A program made the position numbers and the translations under genes. The notes under the pieces were generated by a model. That model was not told the origin of the DNA. It saw only the letters and a list, made by a program, of their open reading frames with translations, and did no database searches. From Shewanella japonica (GTDB lineage Bacteria > Pseudomonadota > Gammaproteobacteria > Enterobacterales > Shewanellaceae), in NCBI RefSeq assembly GCF_002075795.1, contig NZ_CP020472.1, positions 4,024,501 through 4,088,500 of the forward strand: a stretch of 64,000 bases of DNA. Reading direction: 5' to 3'. This document shows, one piece after another, positions 47,767-56,572 of the stretch. Positions within the stretch are counted from its first letter, which is position 1. Each line of letters starts with the position of its first letter.

Positions 47767-48360
47767 ATGAAACATTTTAAACTGATTTTTGTTTTAGCCG
47801 CTGCAATCGGGCTATCAGCTTGTCAATCTAAGGTTGAGTATGGCGACGCAACTGAAGTAGAAACCGTCAATGAAAACTTTGGCTCAACGGATTTGCAAGC
47901 TATTGCTGCTAAAATGGTTGATAGCATGTTGACCTTCCCACCAGTGATTGTAATGACTCAAAACGATCGCCCAATTATCTTCGTCGACAAAATTAAAAAT
48001 AAAACCTCAGAGCATATTGATACAGAATCAGTTACTGACACTATCAGCAACAAGTTACTTCGCTCAGGCAAGTTCCGTTTTATCGATATGACGAAAGTGG
48101 ATGCTGTGCGTAAGCAGCTAGATTACCAAAACAATGCTGGTATGGTTGACCCATCAACAGCGATAAAGTTTGGTCGCCAAGTTGGTGCGCAATACATGCT
48201 TTACGGCAACTTATCTAGCATCGTAAAACAAGATGGCAGCACAAAAGATGTTTACTACAAAATGACTATGCGCCTAATGGATCTAGAAACAGGTCTAATC
48301 GAGTGGTCTGATGAAAAAGAAATTCGTAAAGTAAAATCTAAGTCTTTCTTAGGTCTATAA
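47767..48360 (+). CDS. lpoB: Penicillin-binding protein activator LpoB
   Basis: A 197-residue outer-membrane lipoprotein (lipobox LSAC, Cys19) that in E. coli reaches through the periplasm to activate PBP1b. The LpoB-fold motif is clear: VDKIKNKTSEHIDTESVTDTISNKLLRSGKFRFID, then GAQYMLYGNLSS and MRLMDLETGLIEWSDEKEIRK. The linker after Cys19 is short compared with E. coli LpoB. An upstream ATG at 47755 is in frame, but the signal peptide fits the ATG at 47767 better. Followed by a terminator. Confidence 0.9.
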   Translation: MKHFKLIFVLAAAIGLSACQSKVEYGDATEVETVNENFGSTDLQAIAAKMVDSMLTFPPVIVMTQNDRPIIFVDKIKNKTSEHIDTESVTDTISNKLLRSGKFRFIDMTKVDAVRKQLDYQNNAGMVDPSTAIKFGRQVGAQYMLYGNLSSIVKQDGSTKDVYYKMTMRLMDLETGLIEWSDEKEIRKVKSKSFLGL

Positions 48361-48381
48361 ACCTCTGATACCATAAAATTT

Positions 48382-48405
48382 AGCCGACCTTGAGTCGGCT
48401 TTTTT
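48382..48405 (+). terminator. Terminator of the def-COG3014-lpoB unit
   Basis: AGCCGAC (48382-48388) and GTCGGCT (48394-48400), loop CTTGA, followed by TTTTT. It lies before the true start of the aminopeptidase gene, which supports the later start chosen for that gene. Confidence 0.9.
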
Positions 48406-48446
48406 ATAACTGTGAATATAACAATAATAAATTTAGGGAAGAAAAA

Positions 48447-51083
48447 GTGAAATTGTTTAAGTCGTCAATCGTCGCGCTAACTTGTGCCGGCCTGTTTGCT
48501 TGCTCAAGTACATCCAATATCGGTCTTACTGAGCGAGATGGCAGTGCTAATATTAGTCAGCAACAAGCGATGGCTCGCTCAACTATCATTTCTGAAGTCA
48601 ACTACCAACTGCAATTTACATTAACTAGCGACACTCATTTTAATGCAAATACAACAGTAGACTTTATCCTCAGCAATAATAAAGAGCCGCTTACACTGGA
48701 CTTAAACAAAGCCAACGTCAGTAAATTTGTGGTGAATGGCAAAGCAATCTACCCCAACTACAATGATGCTTACCTCACCATTAACCCTCAGCTATTAAGT
48801 ACGGGGCGCAATACCATTGAAGTGGAATATAGCCGAGAACACAGCACCAACGGTGAAGGCTTACACCGTTTTGTTGACCCTGTAGATAACAAAGTTTATC
48901 TCTATTCACACTTTGAACCAGCAGCAGCTCAACAAATGTTTGCCGTATTTGACCAACCAGACTTAAAAGCCACCTATAAGATTAGCGTCACAGCGCCTAA
49001 AGATTGGCATGTCATTAGTACCATGCGTGAAACACAAATCGACGAACAAGCAGATAGCAATGTTTGGACTTTCCCAGTTACCCCTAAATTAAGCCCATAT
49101 AACTTTTCTATGCACGCAGGGCCTTACCATGTTTGGGAAGATAATAGTGGCAAATACCCGATGCGATTATTTGCTAGGCAGTCTGTCGCCGAGCAAGTCA
49201 CCGCGAAGGACTGGTTTACCTACACTAAGCAAGGCCTAACCTTTTTTGATGACTACTTTGGCATCGAATACCCTTTCAAAAAATATGACCAATTATTAGT
49301 GCCAGACTTTTTATATGGTGCAATGGAGAATGCAGCAGCAGTCACCTTTGCAGAAAACCGATTCATGTATAAAGACACGATGACAGCAGCGCAAAAGCAG
49401 CGACTTGCTGGGGTTATTATGCATGAAATGGCTCACCAATGGTTTGGTGATTTAGTCACGATGAAATGGTGGAATGGCTTATGGTTAAATGAAAGCTTTG
49501 CATCATTTATGGGTACCTTAGCAACCAGTGAAGCCACTGAGTTTACCCATGCATGGCGTACATTTTACGCCCATGGAAAACAAAGCGCTTATCGTCAAGA
49601 TAGCTTAGTGACGACTCACCCAATAGAAGTCCCAGTCCCCACCAGCATGAATGCATTTGATAATATTGATGCAATTACCTATTACAAAGGGGCGTCAACA
49701 CTAAAGCAATTACATCACTTACTGGGTGAGGACACTTTTCAGCAAGGGGTTCAGCAGTACCTAGAAAAATACAGTTACCAAAATGCTGAACTCGATGACT
49801 TTATTGGCAGCTTGGCACAAGCCAGTAACCGAGATTTATCTCAATGGACTCAAGCGTGGCTATATCAAGCTGGTGTTAACACACTTGAAGCAGATTTTCG
49901 TTGTGAAAATGGCCGCATAAGCCAATTCAATTTACTGCAAACCGCGCCAAGCAACGAGCTACCAACTTTACGAGAGCAACGAGTTCAAGTCGCCCTATTT
50001 AATGTTAGTCGTTATTCTGTCCACTCAGGTCCTAAAGTTGCCGTGACTTATAAAGGTGAGAAAACTGCAGTGCCAGAGCTTATTGGTAAGCACTGTCCTA
50101 ATTTGGTTTACCCAAACTTTGATGATTGGGGCTACGTTAAAGTGACTCTCGATGAGCAGTCATTTCAAACCGCTAAAGAGCAGCTAAGTAAAGTCAACGA
50201 TCCGCTGCTTAGGTCAATGTTATGGCAGAGCATGTGGGATAGTGTTGCTGATGGAAAAGCGTCTTTAAAACAATTTATCAATGTTGCACTGGTTAATGCC
50301 CCTAAGGAGCAGGATTACACTATTTTAGGGCAAGTTATCGGCAACTTGAAACAAGCGCAACGATACCTGAACAGTATGGCGCCGAATCATCAAGCCTATG
50401 CACAAAAAGTTAACCGCGCGCTGAGCCAAATGAGCTTACGTATGGCTATGCAGCATCATGATAACCCTGACTTCCAACGTCGCTGGTTTGATAGTTATAT
50501 CGCCATGGCGAACAGTCGTGACGCATTAGATCATTTAGCCGATCTTCTTAGCGGCCATAGTGCGATTAGAGGCTTGAATATTAACCAAGATCTACGCTGG
50601 AAAATCATTATCCAACTTAACCGTTATGATTACCCAAATAGTGCCAAACTACTTGCAAGAGAGAAACAAGCAGACAGTTCTGATAGCGGCCAAAAATCTG
50701 CAATAGCGGCAGAAGTCAGTCGGCCACAAGCGCAAATAAAGCGCCAATGGCTGCACAATATTGAACACGATACAGACATGCCTTTCTCTAAGTTACGGGT
50801 AGCGATGAATTATTTATACCCAAGTGAACAAAAGCTACTCAGTGCAGCAACGGCAGAAGAGCGCTTAGCCAATATTGCAGAAACAGATAAAAAGGGCCCG
50901 GTATTTATGCGGGCTTACAATCGCGCGTTAATCCCAACAGCTTGCAACAATGCCAATATTGCAGCCATCAACCGAGTATTAGATACCGAAACGGGCTTAT
51001 CTCAAATGACGCGTCGCGCACTACTTGAGGCACGCCAAAAAGAACAAGGCTGCGTGAAAATCAGTGAAATGCTAAATCAATAA
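48447..51083 (+). CDS. M1-family aminopeptidase, lipoprotein
   Basis: An 878-residue zinc aminopeptidase. The GTG at 48447 follows GGGAAG, and the product begins with a lipoprotein signal (Cys19 in LFAC). A TTG at 48390 is in frame, but it lies in the terminator hairpin and is rejected. Motifs from this start: GAMEN (291-295) and the zinc site HEMAH (326-330) with Glu349 in LNES. The beta-sandwich and the long helical C-terminal ERAP1-like domain follow. Related to PepN, but exported and lipid-anchored. It probably trims peptides in the periplasm. Monocistronic between two terminators. Confidence 0.93.
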   Translation: MKLFKSSIVALTCAGLFACSSTSNIGLTERDGSANISQQQAMARSTIISEVNYQLQFTLTSDTHFNANTTVDFILSNNKEPLTLDLNKANVSKFVVNGKAIYPNYNDAYLTINPQLLSTGRNTIEVEYSREHSTNGEGLHRFVDPVDNKVYLYSHFEPAAAQQMFAVFDQPDLKATYKISVTAPKDWHVISTMRETQIDEQADSNVWTFPVTPKLSPYNFSMHAGPYHVWEDNSGKYPMRLFARQSVAEQVTAKDWFTYTKQGLTFFDDYFGIEYPFKKYDQLLVPDFLYGAMENAAAVTFAENRFMYKDTMTAAQKQRLAGVIMHEMAHQWFGDLVTMKWWNGLWLNESFASFMGTLATSEATEFTHAWRTFYAHGKQSAYRQDSLVTTHPIEVPVPTSMNAFDNIDAITYYKGASTLKQLHHLLGEDTFQQGVQQYLEKYSYQNAELDDFIGSLAQASNRDLSQWTQAWLYQAGVNTLEADFRCENGRISQFNLLQTAPSNELPTLREQRVQVALFNVSRYSVHSGPKVAVTYKGEKTAVPELIGKHCPNLVYPNFDDWGYVKVTLDEQSFQTAKEQLSKVNDPLLRSMLWQSMWDSVADGKASLKQFINVALVNAPKEQDYTILGQVIGNLKQAQRYLNSMAPNHQAYAQKVNRALSQMSLRMAMQHHDNPDFQRRWFDSYIAMANSRDALDHLADLLSGHSAIRGLNINQDLRWKIIIQLNRYDYPNSAKLLAREKQADSSDSGQKSAIAAEVSRPQAQIKRQWLHNIEHDTDMPFSKLRVAMNYLYPSEQKLLSAATAEERLANIAETDKKGPVFMRAYNRALIPTACNNANIAAINRVLDTETGLSQMTRRALLEARQKEQGCVKISEMLNQ

Positions 51084-51110
51084 GTTATTATTTAAATCGC
51101 TAACATATCA

Positions 51111-51138
51111 AATGCCGTTTCTTCATAGAAACGGCATT
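51111..51138. terminator. Terminator after the aminopeptidase gene
   Basis: Perfect 12-bp stem AATGCCGTTTCT (51111-51122) and AGAAACGGCATT (51127-51138), loop TCAT, followed by GTTTTATT, between convergent genes. Confidence 0.88.
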
Positions 51139-51235
51139 GTTTTATTAAGGCGATGCCTTCTTGTAATCTATGGCAATAAACCATTAAAGCCATTCAAACC
51201 ATTGTCTTGTCATTTATTACTGACTCAAAAAATAG

Positions 51236-52429
51236 CTAAGCTGCACCATCATTAAGGCATCGCTTAAAAACCCTGTTTGGGGAGCGACGGGTTATCGTCG
51301 GGGTATCAAACTCAGAAGATGAATATGATGTCGTTTGAGGATTTTGTGATTTTTCGGCTAAAAAATCATGTAGGTTCAATAATTCTGATTGGCCGAATCT
51401 CTCATCAGTATTACTTGCTACTGTATCTCCTATTCCACTTGCCGCTTCCTTTTCCTCTTTATTTGCCTCTTTGTCTCCAATACCTGTTGCAATCACCATT
51501 AACTCAAGCTCAGATTCAAGTTCAGGGACAATGGTCAGCCCAATAATGACCACCGCTTTATCAGCTAACGCTTGTTGTAATATTTCACCTATTTTATGGT
51601 ACTGACTAAGCTCGATTTGCTCTGTAGCCATGACACTGACAATGGCACCTTTTGCAGAAGTTAAATCAATATCTTCCAATAATGGATTTTTCAGCGACTT
51701 ATTGATGGTGTGCTGTAACTCTTCATCAGCAGCTTGCCTTGCCACCCCCATCGCCGCGCGGCCTCGATGGCTAACCACGGTAATAAAATCATTTAAATCG
51801 ATATTAATCAGTCCAGACTGACTAATAATGGTCGTTAATCCCGCTAATACATCCTGCAAAATTCGATTACTTTCGAAAAAAGCATTCACTAAAGTAATCT
51901 TTTTATCCAAGGTTTTAGCAAGCTTATCATTAGGCAACACAATCACTGCCGATGCGTGCTGCATCAAATTATCTATGCCTTCTTTTGCCAGTTGGTTTCG
52001 TTGCAGCCCCTCAAAGCTAAATGGCGTGGTAACCACAGCAACCAAAGGCTTATTTAATTCTGCTGCTAAGGAGGCAATAAAAGGAACCGCACCCGTTCCT
52101 GTTCCGCCTCCCATACCACCGGTGATGAAAATGACATCAGCTTGCTGGATATGCTCTCTTAATTGTTCTTCAGACTCTTGCGCCGCTGCATATCCCTTTT
52201 GAGGATCGGCGCCGGCACCCAAACCTTTTGTCACTTCGGTGCCGATTTGTAGGCGTGAGCTGCACGCAGATACGGCCAGTGATTGCGCATCGGTATTCAC
52301 AGCAATCAGCACAACATTGTCACTTAATGAAGACTGGCTTAATTGATTAATGGTATTGCATCCACAACCTCCAACGCCAAAAACGGCAATACAAGGGGCT
52401 TGGGGATGTTTAGGCTTAATATCTAACAT
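51236..52429 (-). CDS. Divergent second FtsZ (tubulin/FtsZ GTPase family)
   Basis: A 397-residue FtsZ-family protein outside any division cluster (no ftsA, ftsQ or mur genes nearby). The core is complete: GVGGCGCNT (18-26), VNTDAQS (44-50), the T4 signature GGMGGGTGTG (104-113) and the T7 catalytic loop NIDLND (209-214) with both Asp kept. The C-terminal domain (about 260-317) is also complete, ending IATGIG. It therefore looks competent for GTP binding and assembly-coupled hydrolysis. The linker is short and acidic. A peptide FDTPTITRR (374-382), reminiscent of the ZipA/FtsA-binding tail, is followed by 15 extra residues. AAGGAG lies 8 nt before the ATG. Forms a unit with the WYL gene 52 bp upstream. 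Role unknown. Confidence 0.88.
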   Translation of the reverse strand: MLDIKPKHPQAPCIAVFGVGGCGCNTINQLSQSSLSDNVVLIAVNTDAQSLAVSACSSRLQIGTEVTKGLGAGADPQKGYAAAQESEEQLREHIQQADVIFITGGMGGGTGTGAVPFIASLAAELNKPLVAVVTTPFSFEGLQRNQLAKEGIDNLMQHASAVIVLPNDKLAKTLDKKITLVNAFFESNRILQDVLAGLTTIISQSGLINIDLNDFITVVSHRGRAAMGVARQAADEELQHTINKSLKNPLLEDIDLTSAKGAIVSVMATEQIELSQYHKIGEILQQALADKAVVIIGLTIVPELESELELMVIATGIGDKEANKEEKEAASGIGDTVASNTDERFGQSELLNLHDFLAEKSQNPQTTSYSSSEFDTPTITRRSPNRVFKRCLNDGAA

Positions 52430-52472
52430 AAGTCACTCTCCTTACGATGTTATCAATAGCCTAACCTCAAGG

Positions 52473-52491
52473 TGCGACAAACTAAGTCGTA
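52473..52491. promoter_or_regulatory. Second copy of the WYL-locus inverted repeat (junction WYL/ftsZ-like)
   Basis: TGCGAC-N7-GTCGTA at the 3' end of the WYL gene, 44-62 bp upstream of the ftsZ-like ATG. It has the same half-site and the same 7-nt spacing as the perfect repeat in front of the WYL gene, with one mismatch. A candidate operator controlling the ftsZ-like gene. Confidence 0.5.
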
Positions 52492-53489
52492 ACGTTTTGA
52501 TACTGCCTAGACATTTTATTAATTAAACGGGCAAAGTGATCCCTGAGCCTTTCTGGAGCAATAACTTCAACGTTGTCAGCCATCTCCCATAAGAAAGCTC
52601 TTAGTCTTGGCGTATCACTCACACTGGCATTTACCTTATATTGTCCACTTGATAAGTACTCAATGGTTTGGTTTTCGCTGAGTTTAGATTGATGGAAGAT
52701 GAAATTAGCTTTTGGCGATACGTGTAACTCTATATCAATTAACGTCGATGAATTATCAATACCAGTTCGAGCAATATCAAAATCATCTCGAGTAATTGCT
52801 GGCGTCTCAAGCAGACGAATATCTCTTAATTGCTCGATAGACTGAACATAGCGTTTTTCATGAGCAGACCCAACAGTAAAAGCCAGTAAAGCGACCCCCT
52901 CTGAAATAGTGATACCTTCGGGGTTTATCGGTTCGTAGTTAATCCAATAACTTTGACCTTTAATCATTTTTTGAATTTGGCAAGCCAGCTGGCGCTTATG
53001 CAGTAATGCATACTGAACCGTCTCAAACGCTTTTGGATCTTGCTCTGTGTAAATAAGCGGAAAGGGCTTGGGTAACTGAGCAACCCGGCATGCCCAATAC
53101 AACCATGGATTATTTGGATCGCTCGCCAACACTTGATCAGCCCGTTCAAAATATGGCGTTAGCTGTTTTAAACTTTGCGGAGGCAATAACTGACTGGCAC
53201 TGTGCTTGAGCGTATGAAATGCGAGCGCCATATGTTGATCCATCAAAGTCAGGTTTAGCCCACGCCAGCAAGCTGCAATTGACCAACCAAATGGTTTATT
53301 GCGATCGTCCAATTCAAGACCAAATAACCCCATGTCACACATTGCTTTCAGTTCGCGCTGCACAGTTCTTAAACCGACATCAAAATCTCGGCTATTGAGC
53401 CTGTCTGTCAACTCATTCGCCGTTATACGCCTAGGGTGATTAGGTATTTGTTCGAGCATGGCAAGTTGCCGCTGAATATTGGTCTGCAT
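52482..53489 (-). CDS. WYL-domain transcriptional regulator
   Basis: A 335-residue regulator. A winged HTH of the DeoR/HTH_11 type occupies about 1-70 (RITANELTDRLNSRDFDVGLRTVQRELKAMCDMG). A WYL domain (about 150-225) follows, ending in EKRYVQSIEQLRDIRLLE, where the name-giving WYL triad is replaced by ALL. A C-terminal WCX-like part comes last. WYL proteins are ligand-responsive regulators often found with defence or mobile systems. Same strand as, and 52 bp before, the ftsZ-like gene. A perfect inverted repeat lies 44-64 bp upstream of its start, suggesting autoregulation. Confidence 0.88.
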   Translation of the reverse strand: MQTNIQRQLAMLEQIPNHPRRITANELTDRLNSRDFDVGLRTVQRELKAMCDMGLFGLELDDRNKPFGWSIAACWRGLNLTLMDQHMALAFHTLKHSASQLLPPQSLKQLTPYFERADQVLASDPNNPWLYWACRVAQLPKPFPLIYTEQDPKAFETVQYALLHKRQLACQIQKMIKGQSYWINYEPINPEGITISEGVALLAFTVGSAHEKRYVQSIEQLRDIRLLETPAITRDDFDIARTGIDNSSTLIDIELHVSPKANFIFHQSKLSENQTIEYLSSGQYKVNASVSDTPRLRAFLWEMADNVEVIAPERLRDHFARLINKMSRQYQNVTT

Positions 53490-53532
53490 AAAGCATCATC
53501 TCCATTTCTAGAGTATTTAGCTTAATACTAAC

Positions 53533-53553
53533 CTGCGACAAAATCTGTCGCAG
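53533..53553. promoter_or_regulatory. Perfect inverted repeat in the WYL gene promoter
   Basis: CTGCGACA-N5-TGTCGCAG (that is, TGCGAC-N7-GTCGCA) between the nuclease gene stop and the WYL gene start. An AT-rich minus-10-like TAAATA lies between it and the start on the minus strand. Candidate autoregulatory operator. Confidence 0.6.
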
Positions 53554-53632
53554 CAAAATATTTTTATTTAAAAATAAATAAGTTACTTATAGAAATAGAT
53601 GAGAATAAACAGGTTGTATTGGACAAGCTGAG

Positions 53633-54763
53633 TTAGCTTCGCAATGTGAAAGTCATCATAATAGGCGCATGATCTGTGCTGTCACTGTCCCGCTCGTATT
53701 CAGGTCTCACAAGGTGACGATCATGGGTTTGATAATCACTGACTTCGGCAAGGTTTTTAGGATGGCTAGCATCGAATTCACATGAAGCCAAAATATAATC
53801 TAATACTGAACCAGTATTCCCAAAATAGTGAGTTGCTTGGCGTGCATATTTAAGAGGGTCTACAGGTGGTAAAACATCTTCTGCAATATCGGAATCTTCA
53901 TCATGCAAACCTGACTCATACTCATCCTGCGCTAAAGTAGCATTCAATTTTTTTCTGGTCTGAAACAGCTCATATGTATCGAACAAACTAAACTCAGCAA
54001 AAGCGTCAGCTAACATTTTATCGTTCAATAATCTCAAGCTAGGATCGATAATATCATTACGAAATACCCGCTTACCGTTCGCTCTAAAAGCCTCTAATGC
54101 TGTGCTTTGCAACGTGTCATTAAAGTCACCCATTAATATTACTGGCAGCTGAGTTTCAGTGCGCTGCTTGGTGATTTCATTAAACAATAAAGCCGCTTCA
54201 CTCCCACGTTGCATATTAGACGCCCAACTACCAAGTGCTTGGCGAGCCATTAAATCGGCGCCACCTTGCATACCTGACTCGGCCAGAGTATCGACTCCCA
54301 TGCCACTGCGTTTAGATTTTAAATGCACCACATAACACTCGCACTCACCAAACTCAGCTAATGCAATTTTTGCCCGTAAAGGTTTACGACTAAAGCTAAA
54401 GTCATTAGCAATCCCCATAAGCGGAAACAAGGTTGCATCAGGTGTCACTAATGCGGATTCAATAATGGGATATTTGGATGCAATCGCCACCACAGGGCTT
54501 TGATAAACATAATCACTGATTAAACTAGGCTCATCTAAAGCGGTAAAATATTGATACCCTAATGGTGCCAATAACGCTTTTAATGCATCCGGACTAAACA
54601 CTTCCTGAAAACCAATAATGTCGGGTTGATGCGCAGCTAAATAATCGCAAATCCAACCGCATTTTTTCTGCCATTGTTGATGAGAATAGATATTTTCAAA
54701 GTCATAATACGCTGATGGCGGTTCAATAAAATTAAATAAATTAAACGAAACCACTTTAAACAT
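53633..54763 (-). CDS. Endonuclease/exonuclease/phosphatase-family protein
   Basis: A 376-residue protein of the DNase I-like EEP fold. Catalytic signatures are in order: SFNLFN with Asn8, IIGFQEVF with Glu54, CYVVHLKSKRSG, VILMGDFNDT and the final SDSTDHAPIMM. No signal peptide is evident. Substrate could be nucleic acid, phospholipid or a phosphoester and cannot be told from sequence. Same strand as the WYL and ftsZ-like genes, 143 bp before the WYL start. That gap holds the inverted repeat, so it is probably a separate transcription unit. Confidence 0.88.
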   Translation of the reverse strand: MFKVVSFNLFNFIEPPSAYYDFENIYSHQQWQKKCGWICDYLAAHQPDIIGFQEVFSPDALKALLAPLGYQYFTALDEPSLISDYVYQSPVVAIASKYPIIESALVTPDATLFPLMGIANDFSFSRKPLRAKIALAEFGECECYVVHLKSKRSGMGVDTLAESGMQGGADLMARQALGSWASNMQRGSEAALLFNEITKQRTETQLPVILMGDFNDTLQSTALEAFRANGKRVFRNDIIDPSLRLLNDKMLADAFAEFSLFDTYELFQTRKKLNATLAQDEYESGLHDEDSDIAEDVLPPVDPLKYARQATHYFGNTGSVLDYILASCEFDASHPKNLAEVSDYQTHDRHLVRPEYERDSDSTDHAPIMMTFTLRS

Positions 54764-55041
54764 TGGTGATTTTTTTGCTCATTGTTACTGCTTTTTTGAG
54801 TCACGAAAAATGCCTTAAGAACCCTATTCTACTTACAGATTAAAACTAAAAAGATCGAGTGTCGATGATAATTATGCTTCCATGCAGCATGGTCTTACTT
54901 ATCTCAACTGAACAATTTCAGCAGAAAAAAATGATCCTAAATTAGCAATTGCCGTATTACCCCTCGAAATCAGCGCCTGAATTCAGCAATCAAACAGAAA
55001 TTAAATAGCTCGTTTAAGAAACACATTTTGAGGAAAGAACG

Positions 55042-56421
55042 ATGAAAAGGATCTACTCTCTTGCACTATGCTTTTCACTGATTGGTTTAACTGCTTGTTC
55101 AGATGATGACGATGATACGATCACAGCAGCTGATTCCGAAGCTCCAGTTGTTACCTATGCAGACATTCGTGTAATCCACGCTGGCAGTGATGCGCCAATG
55201 GTCAATGTCACCGCAGACGGCGCGACGTTACTCAGTGACGTAGACTATGCAATGTCTAGCGGCTTGTTAGAAGTCGCCACCAACACCTATGCAATCGCAG
55301 TTGACGCACAACTTGCTGACGGCACAACGCTTACAGTACTTGAAGCAGAACTTGCAGTGGCTGAAGATATGGAATATACCGCCGTTGCTCTGGGTAAGGT
55401 AAGTGACGAAACCTTAATGCTCAAACTCATTGCAAATGAAGAGTCTGACATCACTGCTGATAACGCTCGGGTACAAGTGTTACATGCAACACCAAGCGTA
55501 GGACTTGTTGATATATATGTGACAGAACCAATGGCCGATATCACCATGATGGATCCTACCCTGTCAGCCAACTACATGGACAACAGCGATCAATTAGAAG
55601 TCCCCACAAGCGACTACCAAATTAGAATTACTCCAGCAGGAGACAAAACGGTTGTTTTCGACTCAGGAACGGTCAATTTAGCTGCTGGAATGGATTACTT
55701 TATCTCTGCTATTCCAAATGAATGGTCAGGAGACTCACCAGTCGCCCTACTTGTTGCACTACCAGAAGGGCAAGTCCTTCTGAATGACGTTAATAGTGGT
55801 AGCGATATTCGTGTCGTACATGCAGTAGCTGATGCCCCCGCTGTAGATGTTTTCTTAGACGGCAGCACAACACCAGCTATTGATATGCTGTCATTTGGTA
55901 ATTTCGCAGGCTACGTCAATATTCCAGAAGGCATGCACACTGTGACGGTAGCAGCAGATGCTGACAATTCGGTCGAAGTGATTAAAGATGCAGCTGTCGA
56001 TCTGATGCAAGGCGCCAGCTATTCAGTCCTCGCTGTTGGCTCTCTTGCTGACAATGATATTAGCCCATGGGCTTTTGCAGAGCACACTCGACGTATTGCC
56101 ACTGAAGCAAGACTAAATGTTATTCACGCATCTTATTCTGCTGGTAATGTTGATGTCTACCTAACACCAACAGCCGATATCAGTGATGCTGATCCAGCGC
56201 TAACAGATGTGCCATTTAAAGCAGCATCAGGCAGTTTAAGTGTTGCACCAGGTGATTACACCGTAAGTGTAACAGTAACAGGAACCAAAACCGTCGCCAT
56301 AGGCCCACTTGCCGTATCATTAGCAGGAAATGGGTTATACAGCGTAGCTGCCGTTGATGCAGAAAATGACACTTCAATGTTCTCTGTCATTTTAATGGAC
56401 GACTTTGTTACCGAAGAATAG
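55042..56421 (+). CDS. DUF4397 repeat lipoprotein
   Basis: A 459-residue lipoprotein (lipobox LTAC, Cys19, then an Asp run). It contains four DUF4397-like repeats starting near residues 41 (DIRVIHAGSDAPMVNV), 143 (RVQVLHATPSVGLVDIYV), 255 (DIRVVHAVADAPAVDVFL) and 357 (LNVIHASYSAGNVDVYL). Composition is acidic, rich in Ala, Val and Asp, with few Cys. It is probably a surface or periplasmic beta-sandwich protein; no function is known. AGGAAAG precedes the ATG. Monocistronic as far as can be seen. Confidence 0.88.
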   Translation: MKRIYSLALCFSLIGLTACSDDDDDTITAADSEAPVVTYADIRVIHAGSDAPMVNVTADGATLLSDVDYAMSSGLLEVATNTYAIAVDAQLADGTTLTVLEAELAVAEDMEYTAVALGKVSDETLMLKLIANEESDITADNARVQVLHATPSVGLVDIYVTEPMADITMMDPTLSANYMDNSDQLEVPTSDYQIRITPAGDKTVVFDSGTVNLAAGMDYFISAIPNEWSGDSPVALLVALPEGQVLLNDVNSGSDIRVVHAVADAPAVDVFLDGSTTPAIDMLSFGNFAGYVNIPEGMHTVTVAADADNSVEVIKDAAVDLMQGASYSVLAVGSLADNDISPWAFAEHTRRIATEARLNVIHASYSAGNVDVYLTPTADISDADPALTDVPFKAASGSLSVAPGDYTVSVTVTGTKTVAIGPLAVSLAGNGLYSVAAVDAENDTSMFSVILMDDFVTEE

Positions 56422-56572
56422 GCACCCAACACTGAAATGACTTTTCATTACTAATCTCCGTCCGACCCTTTTGCGGCTTATCTTTCACCCGAGATAAGTC
56501 GCTCTTTTATCCTGTTTTTACGTGTTGCTTTACACTCATCAATGTTGTCCGATTAAGCAAAAGGAGCCAGAT

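Noticed and set aside
48390..48446. Longer start of the M1 aminopeptidase at the TTG 48390
   Set aside because: It would begin inside the lpoB terminator and put about 19 residues before a clear lipoprotein signal; the GTG at 48447 has a proper ribosome-binding site.
51277..52202. Plus-strand ORFs opposite the ftsZ-like gene
   Set aside because: They are antisense shadows of a conserved coding sequence with no features of their own.
56522..56572. Extended N-terminus of the CIA30 protein
   Set aside because: The AAGGAG directly before the ATG at 56573 marks the real start.
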